A program made the position numbers and the translations under genes. The notes below the pieces were generated by a model. The model was not told the origin of the DNA. It ran no database searches and saw only the letters and a list, made by a program, of their open reading frames with translations. Shown here piece by piece: positions 15,942 through 26,424 of a DNA stretch of 64,000 nucleotides. Each line of letters starts with the position of its first letter. The stretch's first letter is position 1. Source of the DNA: Gemmatimonadales bacterium UBA7889 (GTDB lineage Bacteria; Gemmatimonadota; Gemmatimonadetes; Longimicrobiales; Gaopeijiaceae); NCBI GenBank assembly GCA_002501085.1, contig DLRL01000019.1, positions 1-64,000 of the forward strand, given 5' to 3'.

Positions 15942-16978
15942 TAATGGGTATCGAAAATCGCCTGGATTTCCGTTCCATCACGAGAGTGTAGTAATGCGAG
16001 CATCAATAGAACTCGGGCCTTGTGAGGCGGAAGATCACCTCCAGCAACGACACCGGATTGCGCCTGTTGCCCACTACCAATGACTCGCCCCTCGGGAACT
16101 CTTGACGCCAAAACTACCGGTATACCTTCTGATGCGATCTCAGAAATAGCTCGTCGCATTTCTGGGCTCGTACGTCCCCCGCCGAATGCCTGGACTACGA
16201 TGCCAGCCACGCCCTGTTCGATCCAACTCTTTAGAACTGTGGCATCGTTGCCGGCAAAGTCAGCAACAATCGGTACCGCAGGCAGTGTCTCCACCCCTGC
16301 TACTGAAGGTAGCGCCTGCACTGTATGAAGTGTTTCGCTACTGCGCCGGAAAGTCACTCCATCCGAATCGACTACACCTAGTGCACCCCACTCTGCAGAC
16401 ACAAAGGTATCTGTGCGATTGTTGTCGGTCTTCCTCACATCTCTAGCTGAATGAACCTCGTCGTTAAGCACTACGAGCACCCCGCGCCCACCCGCATTCG
16501 GGTCCGCAGCAACACGCACAGCTGTAAGCAGATTTGCTGGGCCATCAGCAGAAATGGCTGTTGCGGAGCGCATCGATCCAGTGAAAACCACTGGGCGAAG
16601 ATCCTTGATGGTCAGATGAAGAAAATAAGCTGTCTCCTCCATCGTGTCCGTCCCATGTGTCACAACAATACCACTAATATCAGGCTCAGCATCTAGGAGT
16701 TCGTTGATACGCTTAGCCAATAGCAACCAGTGATCTGGCGTCATCCCAGACGAACCAATACGACTAAATTCCTCGACTTCGACCTGGGCGACTCCTGCTA
16801 GTTGCGGTACTGCCTCAATTAAAGCGCTCCCCGTCAGTTGATCGTCCCCGGGCCGGCTGGCGATCGTTCCACCCGTAGCTATGACCCGTACGAAGGGCAG
16901 CTCTTGTGCTCCCACAGGCACGCTCACCAGCAAGAACGTCGCTAAGCTCGTAAACGCATTCCTGAATCCCTGGGTCAA
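15941..16978 (-). CDS. L-asparaginase, type II (exported)
   Basis: This 345-aa enzyme hydrolyses asparagine, and often glutamine, to the acid plus ammonia. A signal peptide (FTSLATFLLVSVPVGAQ, cleavage near residue 25) makes it periplasmic. Both catalytic threonine motifs are present: TGGTI (35-39) and HGTDT (108-112), the second followed by MEETAYFL as in the family. It overlaps the aminotransferase gene upstream by 4 bases and touches the metallo-hydrolase downstream, so three genes form one unit. Asparagine and D-amino acid nitrogen use could be linked, but that is inference. Confidence 0.93.
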   Translation of the reverse strand: MTQGFRNAFTSLATFLLVSVPVGAQELPFVRVIATGGTIASRPGDDQLTGSALIEAVPQLAGVAQVEVEEFSRIGSSGMTPDHWLLLAKRINELLDAEPDISGIVVTHGTDTMEETAYFLHLTIKDLRPVVFTGSMRSATAISADGPANLLTAVRVAADPNAGGRGVLVVLNDEVHSARDVRKTDNNRTDTFVSAEWGALGVVDSDGVTFRRSSETLHTVQALPSVAGVETLPAVPIVADFAGNDATVLKSWIEQGVAGIVVQAFGGGRTSPEMRRAISEIASEGIPVVLASRVPEGRVIGSGQQAQSGVVAGGDLPPHKARVLLMLALLHSRDGTEIQAIFDTH

Positions 16979-17850
16979 GCGATAGGGCCCTCTAAAGCTG
17001 ACCGGACTTCCTGCACTTTCCCATGGAACAAGTCCGACAACTTCTGCGTGAGCGACCCCACGCTTCCATTTCCAACTACCGCTCCATTCAAGGTCGTAAT
17101 GGGACGCACCTCGCCCGTGGTGCCCGTGAAAAAGAGTTCATCGGCATCCTTGAGTTCTTCCACCTGAATCGGACGCTCCTCCAGAGCGATACCAGCCTGG
17201 TCAGCCAATTCAAGTACAACCTCCCGGGTGATACCGGGGAGGATGTTGCTTGTCGTGGGATGGGTCACAACTGTCCCATCGAATACACCCCAGAAATTCA
17301 TATGCGCCCCTTCGATCGCTACACCATCACGCACCAAAATTGCATCATCCGCACCAGCTTCTATCGCATCCTGAAATGCCAGCACATTGGGTAACAGGCA
17401 GATAGTTTTGATATCTGCACGACTCCATCGGCGATCAGGTACGGTCATGGCTGAAAATCCCTGTGCCCAGCGCTCAGGCGATGGACGCTCCCATGTTCGT
17501 GCAAAAGCGTACACAGTCGGCTCAACATCTTCCTGCGGGAAATAGTGCGTTCTGGGAGCAGCACCTCGGGTTATTTGCACATAGACATACGAAGTTGGTG
17601 CATCCTGGAATTCATTAGCTCGAATGAGCTGTTTATGGATTTCTTCGAGGCCGTCGAGCGAGTAGTTGATTCTCATCCACGCAAGGCTCCGTTCCAGCCT
17701 AGCCATATGGCGATCAAGGCTGAACGGAACTCCGTTATAGAACGGAGTCACCTCGTAGACACCATCGGCTAACAGAAACCCACGGTCGTCCGGCGAGATC
17801 TTCGCTTCATCCTTTTGGATGAAGTCACCGTCAAGAAAGACGATGCTCAT
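16975..17850 (-). CDS. Class IV aminotransferase, D-alanine aminotransferase-like
   Basis: This PLP enzyme is fold type IV, 291 aa with the start used here. The open frame goes back to 17907, but MSIVFLDGDF is the natural beginning and has GGAGAG five bases upstream. PLP-binding Lys148 lies in RADIKTICLLPNVLA, and LADGVYEVTPFYNG plus TTGEVRPITTL match D-amino-acid aminotransferases better than branched-chain ones. Likely reaction: transfer of the amino group between D-alanine and 2-oxoglutarate to give D-glutamate and pyruvate, in the cytoplasm. A 4-amino-4-deoxychorismate lyase or branched-chain role cannot be excluded. It sits between uvrA and an exported asparaginase. Confidence 0.85.
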   Translation of the reverse strand: MSIVFLDGDFIQKDEAKISPDDRGFLLADGVYEVTPFYNGVPFSLDRHMARLERSLAWMRINYSLDGLEEIHKQLIRANEFQDAPTSYVYVQITRGAAPRTHYFPQEDVEPTVYAFARTWERPSPERWAQGFSAMTVPDRRWSRADIKTICLLPNVLAFQDAIEAGADDAILVRDGVAIEGAHMNFWGVFDGTVVTHPTTSNILPGITREVVLELADQAGIALEERPIQVEELKDADELFFTGTTGEVRPITTLNGAVVGNGSVGSLTQKLSDLFHGKVQEVRSALEGPIA

Positions 17851-17903
17851 TAGCTCTCCAACAAGTGATTGGGGTTCTTTGGATAAACATGTGGACTGAT
17901 CTA

Positions 17904-20819
17904 TCAATTCCTCAATAGTGATTTCAGGTGCTGACCTGTATGGGAGTTCTTTGTCGCCATAACCTCTTCCGGGGTTCCAGTCACAAGGATCTCCCCGCCT
18001 CCAGCGCCACCCTCGGGTCCCAAGTCGATGATCCAGTCTGCAGTTTTCACCACATGCATGTTGTGTTCGATGACGATGACTGTGTTCCCAAGATCGACCA
18101 ATCGATGGAGGACATCGAGCAGAACCCGGATATCCTCGAAATGCAATCCCGTGGTTGGTTCGTCCAGGATATAGAGCGTTTGTCCCGTGGCGCGTTTTGA
18201 TAGCTCGGTAGCCAGTTTGACCCTCTGGGCTTCACCCCCAGACAAGGTGGTAGCGGACTGACCCAGGTGGATATAACCAAGACCAACATCCGCCAACGTC
18301 TGAAGCTTGTCCTTAATGCGGGGTACGGCATCAAAGAAATCGAGCGCATCATCGACTGTCATACTAAGTACATCAGCGATGTTCTTACCCTTGTAGTAGA
18401 CGTCGAGGGTTTCACGGTTATATCGGCGACCTCGACACACGTCACATGTCACGTACACATCAGGGAGAAAGTGCATCTCGATTTTCACTAATCCATCTCC
18501 CTTACACGCCTCACACCGACCGCCCTTCACGTTGAAGGAAAACCGGCCCGGCCCGTATCCACGCATCTGTGATTCTGGAAGATCAGCAAAAAGCTCGCGG
18601 ATCGGTGTGAATAGACCGGTATAAGTTGCGGGATTGGACCGGGGCGTACGACCAATCGGCGATTGGTCAACATCAATGACCTTGTCGACCAACTCAACGC
18701 CATCGATACGATCATGACCTGCAGCAACCAGATTGCTCCGGTATAAGCGGCGTGCTAACGCATGATACAGAGTTTCATTGACAAGAGTTGATTTCCCGGA
18801 ACCGCTAACCCCTGTAACACACGAGAAAACACCAAGAGGGAAGTGAACATTGAGGTCTTGGAGATTATGGCCGCGTGCACCCACGACACTGATCGATCTC
18901 TCTTCATCAATCTTCCGGCGTTGCTCTGGCACGAGGATCTGTCGGTCACCACGTAGATATGCAGCGGTAAGAGACTCTTCCTCTTCCAAAAGGGCTTCAA
19001 GAGGTCCATTAGCAACAACTTCACCACCATGTCGTCCGGCCCCCGGGCCAAGGTCCACGATATGGTCTGCACGTCGGATCGTGTCTTCGTCGTGCTCGAC
19101 CACTAGGACTGTGTTACCTAAATCCCGAAGACGTTCTAGTGTGACTAAGAGCCGCTCGTTATCGCGTTGGTGTAAACCTATCGAGGGTTCATCTAGGATG
19201 TAGAGCACGCCTACTAAACGGCTGCCGATCTGCGTAGCGAGACGAATCCGCTGTGCCTCGCCACCAGAGAGTGAACCGGCAGCACGACCCAGCGTAAGGT
19301 AGTCGAGTCCTACATCACAGAGAAAACGCAGCCGTTCCGTGACCTCCCTCAGGATGGGCCCAGCAATCTCAACCGGAATAGGCGGCTGTTTCCAATCATT
19401 TGATTGGATCCCAGTCTGGAACACTTCCTCACTAAGGAGCGAATCAAAGAATCCTCCTGCTTCTCTAATCGACAGTTCGCTGATGTCCCCAATGGAGCGC
19501 CCCACGATTGTTACTGCTCGCGATTCAGATTTTAGACGAGTCCCCTCACAAGCAGCACAAGCAAGCGTGGACATATAGTCTTCAAGCTGTCTGCGAACTG
19601 ATGCCGAAGTGGTTTCACGGTAGCGTCGGTCTACGTTAGCTCGCACACCCTCCCATCGATCTTCGTAATACGCCTTGACCTTCCCGGATCCCGACTTATA
19701 CGGAAAACGAAGCTTCATCGTGCCCGACCCACCAATGATCGCTTCCCGCACTTCCTGGCCTAGCTCACTCCAGGGCAAATTGGGATCGAATTCATACGCC
19801 GCTGCAAGTCCTGGGATTACAGAGTGGAGCAGGTTCCCTGAAGGAGTACCCCACGGCGCAATCGCACCCTCCAGGATCGAAGACCCAGAATCACCAATGA
19901 GAAGATCCGGGTTCAGTTCCTTGCTCGTGCCAAGACCGCCACACTCATCGCAAGCTCCGTATGGAGAGTTGAATGAAAACTGTCTTGGCTCGAGTTCTGA
20001 TAGACTCGTTCCGCAGGTTTGGCAGGCATAGCGTTCACTAAAAACGTGCTCCACAGGCTCACTGCCTTTGATATGCTCGACGACCTGGAGGGCACCATCT
20101 CCTGTTCTCAGCGCGGTTTCAACGGAGTCTGCCATGCGCTCTCTGTCGTCGGCGCGCACTACCAAACGATCAACGACCACCGAAATATCATGGTTTTCAT
20201 ATCTGTTGAGCTGTGGAGGCTCAGTCAGGTCATAGATCTCGCCATCAGCTCGGACTCGCACAAAACCTTCCTTCCGTGCTCGTTCAAACAGCGCGGCGAA
20301 TTCTCCTTTCCTACCGCGTACCAGAGGGGCAAGAACTTCGATTCTGGTTCCATCAGGAAGGCCCAGGAGTTGATCAACAATCTGTGAGGCCGGCTGTCTG
20401 AGGATTGGATCCCCGCACGAATGACAATGAGGAATTCCAATCCGTGCCCACAAAAGTCGCAGGTAGTCATAGATCTCGGTCACCGTACCCACAGTAGAGC
20501 GTGGGTTTTTCGCAACGGTTTTTTGTTCTATAGAGATCGCTGGAGAGAGGCCCTCGATTGCATCGACATCGGGCTTCTCCATGAGTCCAAGAAATTGGCG
20601 TGCATACGCTGAGAGAGATTCGACGTAGCGTCGTTGTCCCTCAGCATAAATTGTATCGAACGCGAGGGACGATTTCCCGGATCCCGAGAGACCGGTGATG
20701 ACGATCAGTTTCTCACGAGGGAGTTCTAGATCAATCCCCCTGAGGTTGTGTTGGCGCGCACCACGAATGACGAGCTTCTCTTCAGCTGTCATAGGCGGAG
20801 GTGATGGGGATCGCGGCAT
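17904..20819 (-). CDS. uvrA: Excinuclease ABC subunit A
   Basis: This is the damage-recognition ATPase of nucleotide excision repair. Two ABC modules are visible: Walker [15 protein letters not shown] near the N-terminus with its signature [15 protein letters not shown], then [15 protein letters not shown] and [13 protein letters not shown] in the second half. The CxxC-x-CxxC zinc modules are present (CQTCG...CDECGG; CEACKG...CDVCRG). Length is about 971 aa from the ATG at 20819 (MPRSPSPPP); the frame continues to a TTG at 20846, and a third choice is MTAEEKL at 20792. None has a strong ribosome binding site. The D-amino-acid aminotransferase gene follows after about 50 bases. Confidence 0.97.
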   Translation of the reverse strand: MPRSPSPPPMTAEEKLVIRGARQHNLRGIDLELPREKLIVITGLSGSGKSSLAFDTIYAEGQRRYVESLSAYARQFLGLMEKPDVDAIEGLSPAISIEQKTVAKNPRSTVGTVTEIYDYLRLLWARIGIPHCHSCGDPILRQPASQIVDQLLGLPDGTRIEVLAPLVRGRKGEFAALFERARKEGFVRVRADGEIYDLTEPPQLNRYENHDISVVVDRLVVRADDRERMADSVETALRTGDGALQVVEHIKGSEPVEHVFSERYACQTCGTSLSELEPRQFSFNSPYGACDECGGLGTSKELNPDLLIGDSGSSILEGAIAPWGTPSGNLLHSVIPGLAAAYEFDPNLPWSELGQEVREAIIGGSGTMKLRFPYKSGSGKVKAYYEDRWEGVRANVDRRYRETTSASVRRQLEDYMSTLACAACEGTRLKSESRAVTIVGRSIGDISELSIREAGGFFDSLLSEEVFQTGIQSNDWKQPPIPVEIAGPILREVTERLRFLCDVGLDYLTLGRAAGSLSGGEAQRIRLATQIGSRLVGVLYILDEPSIGLHQRDNERLLVTLERLRDLGNTVLVVEHDEDTIRRADHIVDLGPGAGRHGGEVVANGPLEALLEEEESLTAAYLRGDRQILVPEQRRKIDEERSISVVGARGHNLQDLNVHFPLGVFSCVTGVSGSGKSTLVNETLYHALARRLYRSNLVAAGHDRIDGVELVDKVIDVDQSPIGRTPRSNPATYTGLFTPIRELFADLPESQMRGYGPGRFSFNVKGGRCEACKGDGLVKIEMHFLPDVYVTCDVCRGRRYNRETLDVYYKGKNIADVLSMTVDDALDFFDAVPRIKDKLQTLADVGLGYIHLGQSATTLSGGEAQRVKLATELSKRATGQTLYILDEPTTGLHFEDIRVLLDVLHRLVDLGNTVIVIEHNMHVVKTADWIIDLGPEGGAGGGEILVTGTPEEVMATKNSHTGQHLKSLLRN

Positions 20820-20919
20820 AACCTGCAATACTAACTGACCGGGCAAGACAAGCCCAATCCATGAATAGAGCTATAACGAAATTGGAATCTTCGATGCACC
20901 AGCCTACCAGACGCGCCTT

Positions 20920-21774
20920 TTAGATTCTCATTCCTCGAAGCTTGGCGACCCGTTTCTCGGTCGGTGGGTGGGTGCTGAAGAACCTGGAAACCGTGTCGCC
21001 AGCCGAACCTGCTAGTGGGTTGATGATCGCCAGCTGCGCTGCTGCTGGATTGACCTCCATAGGAATCTTTCGGGCATAGCCTTCGATCTTTTGTAGTGCA
21101 CTCGCGAGTCCCACCGGATCACTGGTGATCCTCGCTGCTGTTGCATCGGCCTGAAACTCGTTGGAACGGCTAATCATCATCTGGATGATCATTGCTGCCA
21201 TAGGTGTGATGATGATCATGGCAATCATAACTATCAGGTTCCCTCCCCCGTTAGATCGCCTTCCTCTTCCTCCCCCAAAAATCAGACCCCACTTCGCGAT
21301 GCTTGCAAGCATCGCAATTGCCCCGGCAACCGTAGCAGCCACAGTCCCGACCAACATGTGACGATGCTTAATGTGAGCGAGTTCATGTGCGATCACTCCC
21401 TCCAATTCTCTTGCAGAGATCAGCTGGAGAATCCCAGAGGTGACACACACAACTGCATGGTTCTGGTTCCGACCTGTGGCGAACGCATTCGGCTGCTCTG
21501 AGGGTGCGATTGCGATGGTAGGCATCGGTAGATTTGCCTCTGATCTTAGGCGGTCCACCATCGTGTAGAGTTCGGGAGCATCATCCGGACCAATCACCTT
21601 AGCACGGTACATTCTTAGCACTACCCGATCGCTAAACCAGTACGCCCCCACATTCATAACGACTGCAAAAATGAGCATAGCAAGAGCCATGCTCGGACCG
21701 CCCAAATAGTCTCCAGCTACTACAAGAAGTACGGTAAGCCCTGTCATGAGTGCAAAAACCTTCATCATCTGCAT
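20920..21774 (-). CDS. htpX: HtpX-family membrane zinc metalloprotease
   Basis: This 284-aa M48 peptidase degrades misfolded or damaged inner-membrane proteins. Two N-terminal hydrophobic segments (about 6-20 and 28-46) precede the catalytic HELAHIKHRH (130-139), and two more hydrophobic stretches (about 140-160 and 175-200) follow. The third zinc ligand is in the typical SRSNEFQADA motif. ATGRNQNHAVVCVT before the active site is also characteristic. It is preceded by about 110 bp without a gene and lies downstream of tamB on the same strand. Confidence 0.96.
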   Translation of the reverse strand: MQMMKVFALMTGLTVLLVVAGDYLGGPSMALAMLIFAVVMNVGAYWFSDRVVLRMYRAKVIGPDDAPELYTMVDRLRSEANLPMPTIAIAPSEQPNAFATGRNQNHAVVCVTSGILQLISARELEGVIAHELAHIKHRHMLVGTVAATVAGAIAMLASIAKWGLIFGGGRGRRSNGGGNLIVMIAMIIITPMAAMIIQMMISRSNEFQADATAARITSDPVGLASALQKIEGYARKIPMEVNPAAAQLAIINPLAGSAGDTVSRFFSTHPPTEKRVAKLRGMRI

Positions 21775-21888
21775 GCGAGCAGCTCCTAATGCGAAAAGAG
21801 GTCAATCTGACGACCCATCCTGAGTATTGTCGTACACCAGAGTGTTCCCTAAAAGGCCTTCAGTCTCTGGCACGAACAATCTTCCTTC

Positions 21889-24800
21889 TTAGTATCCCCA
21901 TTCCCGGAAAATAAAGACCCCCACAACCTGAGCCTGTGGGATTCCGAGAGAACTGAATCCGGCACCACCGCTTCTGAGGAACCTGTCCTCAAAGAAACCC
22001 TGAACGACATAGTCTTCGGAGAAGGCATACTCAAGTCTTGCTCCGCCGAAAACGCTAGCTCCAGCATCCTGACCTGACAGAGGTCGAAAGACGAGCACGA
22101 TGAACGCGTCCGGGCCAACATATTGTCCAATCTCTATTTGTGTGTCCGCAAGAGAGTTCGTGATGCCACCGGACAGCATAAAATCACCAGCCTGCGTAAT
22201 TGAGAGGTAGTCAAGGCCTACACCCTGAGCGAGTGCCGCCCCGAGTTGTGTCGCTACTGCTCCTGAGACAAGCGTTGTCGCGAATGATCCCACCGCACCT
22301 TGTAAGAAAGCTGTTTGTCCCGTCGCAAGCTCAGAACTCGCACGCCCGAAGATCAGGTAACTAATCAAGTCCGATTGAACGAGACCAGCTTCGTCAGTAC
22401 TCAAAGCAACACGGGGCAGTGTCAGTGTTCCTTCAACATTGGCAGTGACTTCCAGTGGCTCATCCTCAATCCGCCGGATTCGGCTCAGCGCTTGGATATT
22501 TAGTACTGGATTAATACCAGGAGTACCGAGGAAACTGACGGTGCCCCCGTTCACTTCAAAGCTTCTTCCGAGCACCGAATACGAGCCCCGCAGAGCCTGT
22601 AAATCACCAATTAGAACGAGATCAGATTCCCTGCGATCATAGGTCACGATTAGCTGCTCACCGCCCATCTCAACATTCATTTCATTCGAGCGAAGCCATG
22701 TATTTCTGGGTACGGAGAGATCAACCTCTACGCGGAGGTTTTCCAAGAATGGGTTCCGGATATCTCGAATTAGAGATTGCCTGAAGAACTCAGTTGTGTC
22801 TGTTCCTAGGTCCATAAAATCGACCACAGATACGTTACGAGCGAACTCATCTACGTATAAGATCGTCTCATCCACGCTCACACTTCCGTGTATCTCGGGA
22901 CGCCCGTAGCGCCCCTCTAGCGTGAGGTTTCCACTTATCAAACTCTCGACGTCGAGACGCTGTACTGCCTGAAAACGGTCGAATTCCATTGCCAGATCTA
23001 GAACAGGATCACGCACTGAATCGAGCGTAACTGTTCCGTTAATTTCAGAGCGGCCCGTTGCATCAGTCACAAGATGGACTGCTACGCGCCTATCCGGATT
23101 AAACGTCAGTGATCCATTCACATCGCTGTGTCGGACACCTAGGGCTCCCAGAGACCAAGATGCAGCTTCCACATCAACCACACCGTCGGGTTCCGGGTTC
23201 TCCGTAGTGCCCTGAATCCGGACAGCGCCTGAAAGTGAGCCAGTCACATCCTCAAGAGTACCGAAGTAATCCAGCGCATCAGCAGCATCTAAAGAATCAG
23301 CCTGAATCAAAAGGTTCATCGGCCGTCTGACTGACCTTGAATCACGTTCTTGAAGTGAGAGGTCTAGCGGAATGGATCCGGCCACCCGAAGAACGGGATT
23401 TGTACCTTCGAAGCCTTCAATATCAATGTTTGCTTCCAATCCACTGTAATCTAGGAAGCCCTTAACCGCTGAGAATTCAATGCCAGCATATCTGGGCGCG
23501 ACAATCTCTAAGTCAGCAGAGATAACGGGATCATCGGACAACCCTTGAACTGTGAGAAGAAGGTCAGCATGTCCCTCGGCTAAAGCATCAATTTCCAGAA
23601 CCTCGATCACTCGATCTAGGTGTAGCCCTTGCAGATCAAGCCGAAAATCAGATCGCCCTTCTCGTGCCAATACACCGGAAGCGACCATATGCATTGGATC
23701 TTCCCCGACTCTGCTGATCTGGGTCGAGTCAAAGGATACAGATGTGGCATCCCAGGTGACCTGAGTGGGTTCGGCTAAGGCATAGACTAATGCATCAAGA
23801 GTCGCGGTAGCTTCTTCTAGATCCAGACGGCCACCCGCTGAATCAAATTCAAACTGTCCTCTCACCTCAAGTTCTTCGCCCATTCGCCGGATGATACTCA
23901 AGGATGCCTCACCTCTGCGATTAGACATATCAGCATCGACTTGTGCTCGTTCTAGCGATCTACCCTGCCACTCGACTCCGAACGCCTCGGTCAATACATC
24001 CCAGTCACCGGAGATGGAAGGAAGGGAATCCGCGTTAAACACGACATGGGCACTGTCAACACGATTGCGCCCGTATACCGCACCGGATACGTCCATTTCC
24101 AGGTCAACGTTGAGAGCATCTACTGAACCAACCAGACGGGCACTACCGCTCATCGCACCATGCATTCGCACATCGACAGTGTCAGGCAGAGCGTCAACAT
24201 CCACACCCTCAAAGCGCAGCAACTCCTTTTCGAGGAGTGAGAGCGTATCTTTCGCAATCACAGTGTCGCCGAGCAGAAGTGGCCGAAGGCCCTCTAAAGA
24301 TTCAGCAGAGAAGGTCAACCGAGCTTCCCCATCTAAAGGAGCTGCCATTCCCAGTCGGCCATCACCCGATACAGCCACACCACCAAGGCTAGCGTCGAGG
24401 CTGTCCACTGTGAGAATGCCGGCAGACGCAGTCAGATGTGCCATCACCGTATCCACATGGAGCCCACCTACACGTGAGCGAGACCATGCCAGTGTCGCGG
24501 CAGCATCCATCGAATCTATTTGTAACCCCCGACCTTCTATCGATAGAGCTCCAGTCCATTCGGACTGCCTCGGGAGTTCTGTGACAAAATTCGATAAAGG
24601 GACGTTTTCACCTACGATATCCAAACGATAAAACGATCCCGGCTGAGTAAGGTCGAGCACCCCTCCCAGTCCTATTTGGCCACCAGCTGCATCGAATTCC
24701 CCTGAAACTTGCAAATCACGGAGACGTCCAACTCCTCGAATCGGTCCTGTCAATTCACCCTTAAGGCCGAGTTCGGGACGGGTTTGGGCAAGTAAGCTTA

Positions 24801-26424
24801 GGGACAAGGGTGAAACGTCACCTTGCACATCCACAATCCAGTCTTCTGTCTCCGTCCTACGCAGAGCGCCACGCAGTAGAGCACGTGACCGAGGTACAGC
24901 GTCCGCCTCAACTGAAGTATCAAGTGTGAAACGAAGTCCTGCGAGCGCTCGTCCTGAAAGCTGGAAGTCCAGGGTCCCTGATCCCAATAACGGTAACCCG
25001 GGTGCAATCACCTGAACCAAGTTGTAGTTGACGGGATCTAAGTGTATTTCTAAACCAGTTGCCCCAGGGTCTTCGCCCCCGTGCAGGATGCCCCCAAAAT
25101 CAGCCGTTGTCGCTACTCCTCCATAACCGGTGGGGACGAGCGTTGCACGGCCATCAATCTGGAGATTCTCTTCAGTCCCGGAGAAGTGTGCGTCCCCGCT
25201 GAGCCAACCCTCAAGTGGCATATCCGTCCCAAGCCAAGGTTCAAGCCACTCCAAGGCAAGTGGATTCATGACCACACCCATGTCATCAAGGGTTATGACA
25301 TCAGTGAATAAGAGATCACCGTCTAGTTGGAGGCTACTGCCCTCTAGGTCTACTTCTAGTCCCTCTAGACCCACATGCGTCCCATTCTCAGTCGCAATTG
25401 TCACAGCCCCACGGAATAATCCGTCTGGAATACGGTCATCTAGCCAGGTTAGGTCAGAGAGATCTCCTGCTCCATCAGTTTCTAGAGATGCGAAGAATCC
25501 CCAAACATCAGTGTCTCCCCAAGAACCAACTCTGACCTCACCCCTAACGAGCGTTCTCTCAAAACGAAAGGCCCCTTCGCGTACTCGGATTCCCCTCTGA
25601 CCGTAGTCAATCTCTCCGAAGGCCTCCTCAAGTCGAAATGGTTCAGAAGTGACCGCATTGAGCATTGATAAAGAAGCAAGTTGCGCTTCTAGAAGACTTT
25701 CGGTGTTGCCTGGCCGGAGTATCACATCCTCAAGATCCAAATCGATATCTTCAAGAGACCGGTACAACAACTGTCTGCTGCCATCAGGCGATGGAACCAA
25801 CCTACCCGTGCTTCCGCTGCCAGAGGGTGTGAGGATCTTCAAAAGACCTTCGCGCACCGCAATTCGTCCCACATGGATCGGTTGGCGAGCAGCTTCAATC
25901 GCGTTGCCTACTGAATCAATTTTCTCAGTACGCCGCACTACCCGTTGGATATTGAGCGCCTGGCCGGATTCCAACCTTGAGATCTCGAACTCAAGGCCCC
26001 AAGCGATGATCGAACTAACTCGTAGATTTGATGTGATCCACGCCAATGGTGAGTACCGTACTCGGATAGAGTCAGCCCTGAGCACATGCACTCCGTCTTC
26101 AGCATCTAACTCGACTCCGGTTAAGGTCGCCCCAGTGAATAGTGTGCCACTTTGTATTCCTTGGATTCTGAGCTCTCCGGCCAACTGCTCCTGAATCCTG
26201 GTTAATACTTGGTCAATGAAAACCCGCTGACCTGGACCGGTAGCAGATAGGACCCCTATAAGAACAAGAAACCCTCCCAGTAGGACACCGCCCCATCTCA
26301 AGAGGCGGCGACCCAGCTTCTTCCTTGGTTTAGTAGGCGTCTCAATGCGCGGTGTTTCAGGCATTGCTTCAGCCGTACTTGAGTCATCGAATCCCTCGGT
26401 CGGAACCCCAGGCATCTCCTTCAT
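21889..26424 (-). CDS. tamB: TamB / DUF490 family translocation and assembly protein
   Basis: This is a very long protein (1511 aa) with one N-terminal membrane anchor (about residues 42-64: LLRWGGVLLGGFLVLIGVLSA) and then a long run of beta-strand repeats. It ends in the conserved C-terminal DUF490 domain (about 1150-1505: VDVEAASWSLGALG, LRGSYSVLGRSFEVNGGTVSF). TamB and other AsmA-like proteins span the periplasm and help assemble outer-membrane proteins or carry lipid. Its start overlaps the stop of the Omp85 gene upstream by one base, the classical tamA-tamB arrangement. The largest opposite-strand open frames inside it are shadows. Confidence 0.94.
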   Translation of the reverse strand: MKEMPGVPTEGFDDSSTAEAMPETPRIETPTKPRKKLGRRLLRWGGVLLGGFLVLIGVLSATGPGQRVFIDQVLTRIQEQLAGELRIQGIQSGTLFTGATLTGVELDAEDGVHVLRADSIRVRYSPLAWITSNLRVSSIIAWGLEFEISRLESGQALNIQRVVRRTEKIDSVGNAIEAARQPIHVGRIAVREGLLKILTPSGSGSTGRLVPSPDGSRQLLYRSLEDIDLDLEDVILRPGNTESLLEAQLASLSMLNAVTSEPFRLEEAFGEIDYGQRGIRVREGAFRFERTLVRGEVRVGSWGDTDVWGFFASLETDGAGDLSDLTWLDDRIPDGLFRGAVTIATENGTHVGLEGLEVDLEGSSLQLDGDLLFTDVITLDDMGVVMNPLALEWLEPWLGTDMPLEGWLSGDAHFSGTEENLQIDGRATLVPTGYGGVATTADFGGILHGGEDPGATGLEIHLDPVNYNLVQVIAPGLPLLGSGTLDFQLSGRALAGLRFTLDTSVEADAVPRSRALLRGALRRTETEDWIVDVQGDVSPLSLSLLAQTRPELGLKGELTGPIRGVGRLRDLQVSGEFDAAGGQIGLGGVLDLTQPGSFYRLDIVGENVPLSNFVTELPRQSEWTGALSIEGRGLQIDSMDAAATLAWSRSRVGGLHVDTVMAHLTASAGILTVDSLDASLGGVAVSGDGRLGMAAPLDGEARLTFSAESLEGLRPLLLGDTVIAKDTLSLLEKELLRFEGVDVDALPDTVDVRMHGAMSGSARLVGSVDALNVDLEMDVSGAVYGRNRVDSAHVVFNADSLPSISGDWDVLTEAFGVEWQGRSLERAQVDADMSNRRGEASLSIIRRMGEELEVRGQFEFDSAGGRLDLEEATATLDALVYALAEPTQVTWDATSVSFDSTQISRVGEDPMHMVASGVLAREGRSDFRLDLQGLHLDRVIEVLEIDALAEGHADLLLTVQGLSDDPVISADLEIVAPRYAGIEFSAVKGFLDYSGLEANIDIEGFEGTNPVLRVAGSIPLDLSLQERDSRSVRRPMNLLIQADSLDAADALDYFGTLEDVTGSLSGAVRIQGTTENPEPDGVVDVEAASWSLGALGVRHSDVNGSLTFNPDRRVAVHLVTDATGRSEINGTVTLDSVRDPVLDLAMEFDRFQAVQRLDVESLISGNLTLEGRYGRPEIHGSVSVDETILYVDEFARNVSVVDFMDLGTDTTEFFRQSLIRDIRNPFLENLRVEVDLSVPRNTWLRSNEMNVEMGGEQLIVTYDRRESDLVLIGDLQALRGSYSVLGRSFEVNGGTVSFLGTPGINPVLNIQALSRIRRIEDEPLEVTANVEGTLTLPRVALSTDEAGLVQSDLISYLIFGRASSELATGQTAFLQGAVGSFATTLVSGAVATQLGAALAQGVGLDYLSITQAGDFMLSGGITNSLADTQIEIGQYVGPDAFIVLVFRPLSGQDAGASVFGGARLEYAFSEDYVVQGFFEDRFLRSGGAGFSSLGIPQAQVVGVFIFREWGY

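Noticed and set aside
23891..26194. Two long plus-strand open frames (246 and 181 aa) inside tamB
   Set aside because: Both are rich in Ser, Arg and Thr, have no start context or domain, and lie fully antisense to tamB, as expected from codon bias.
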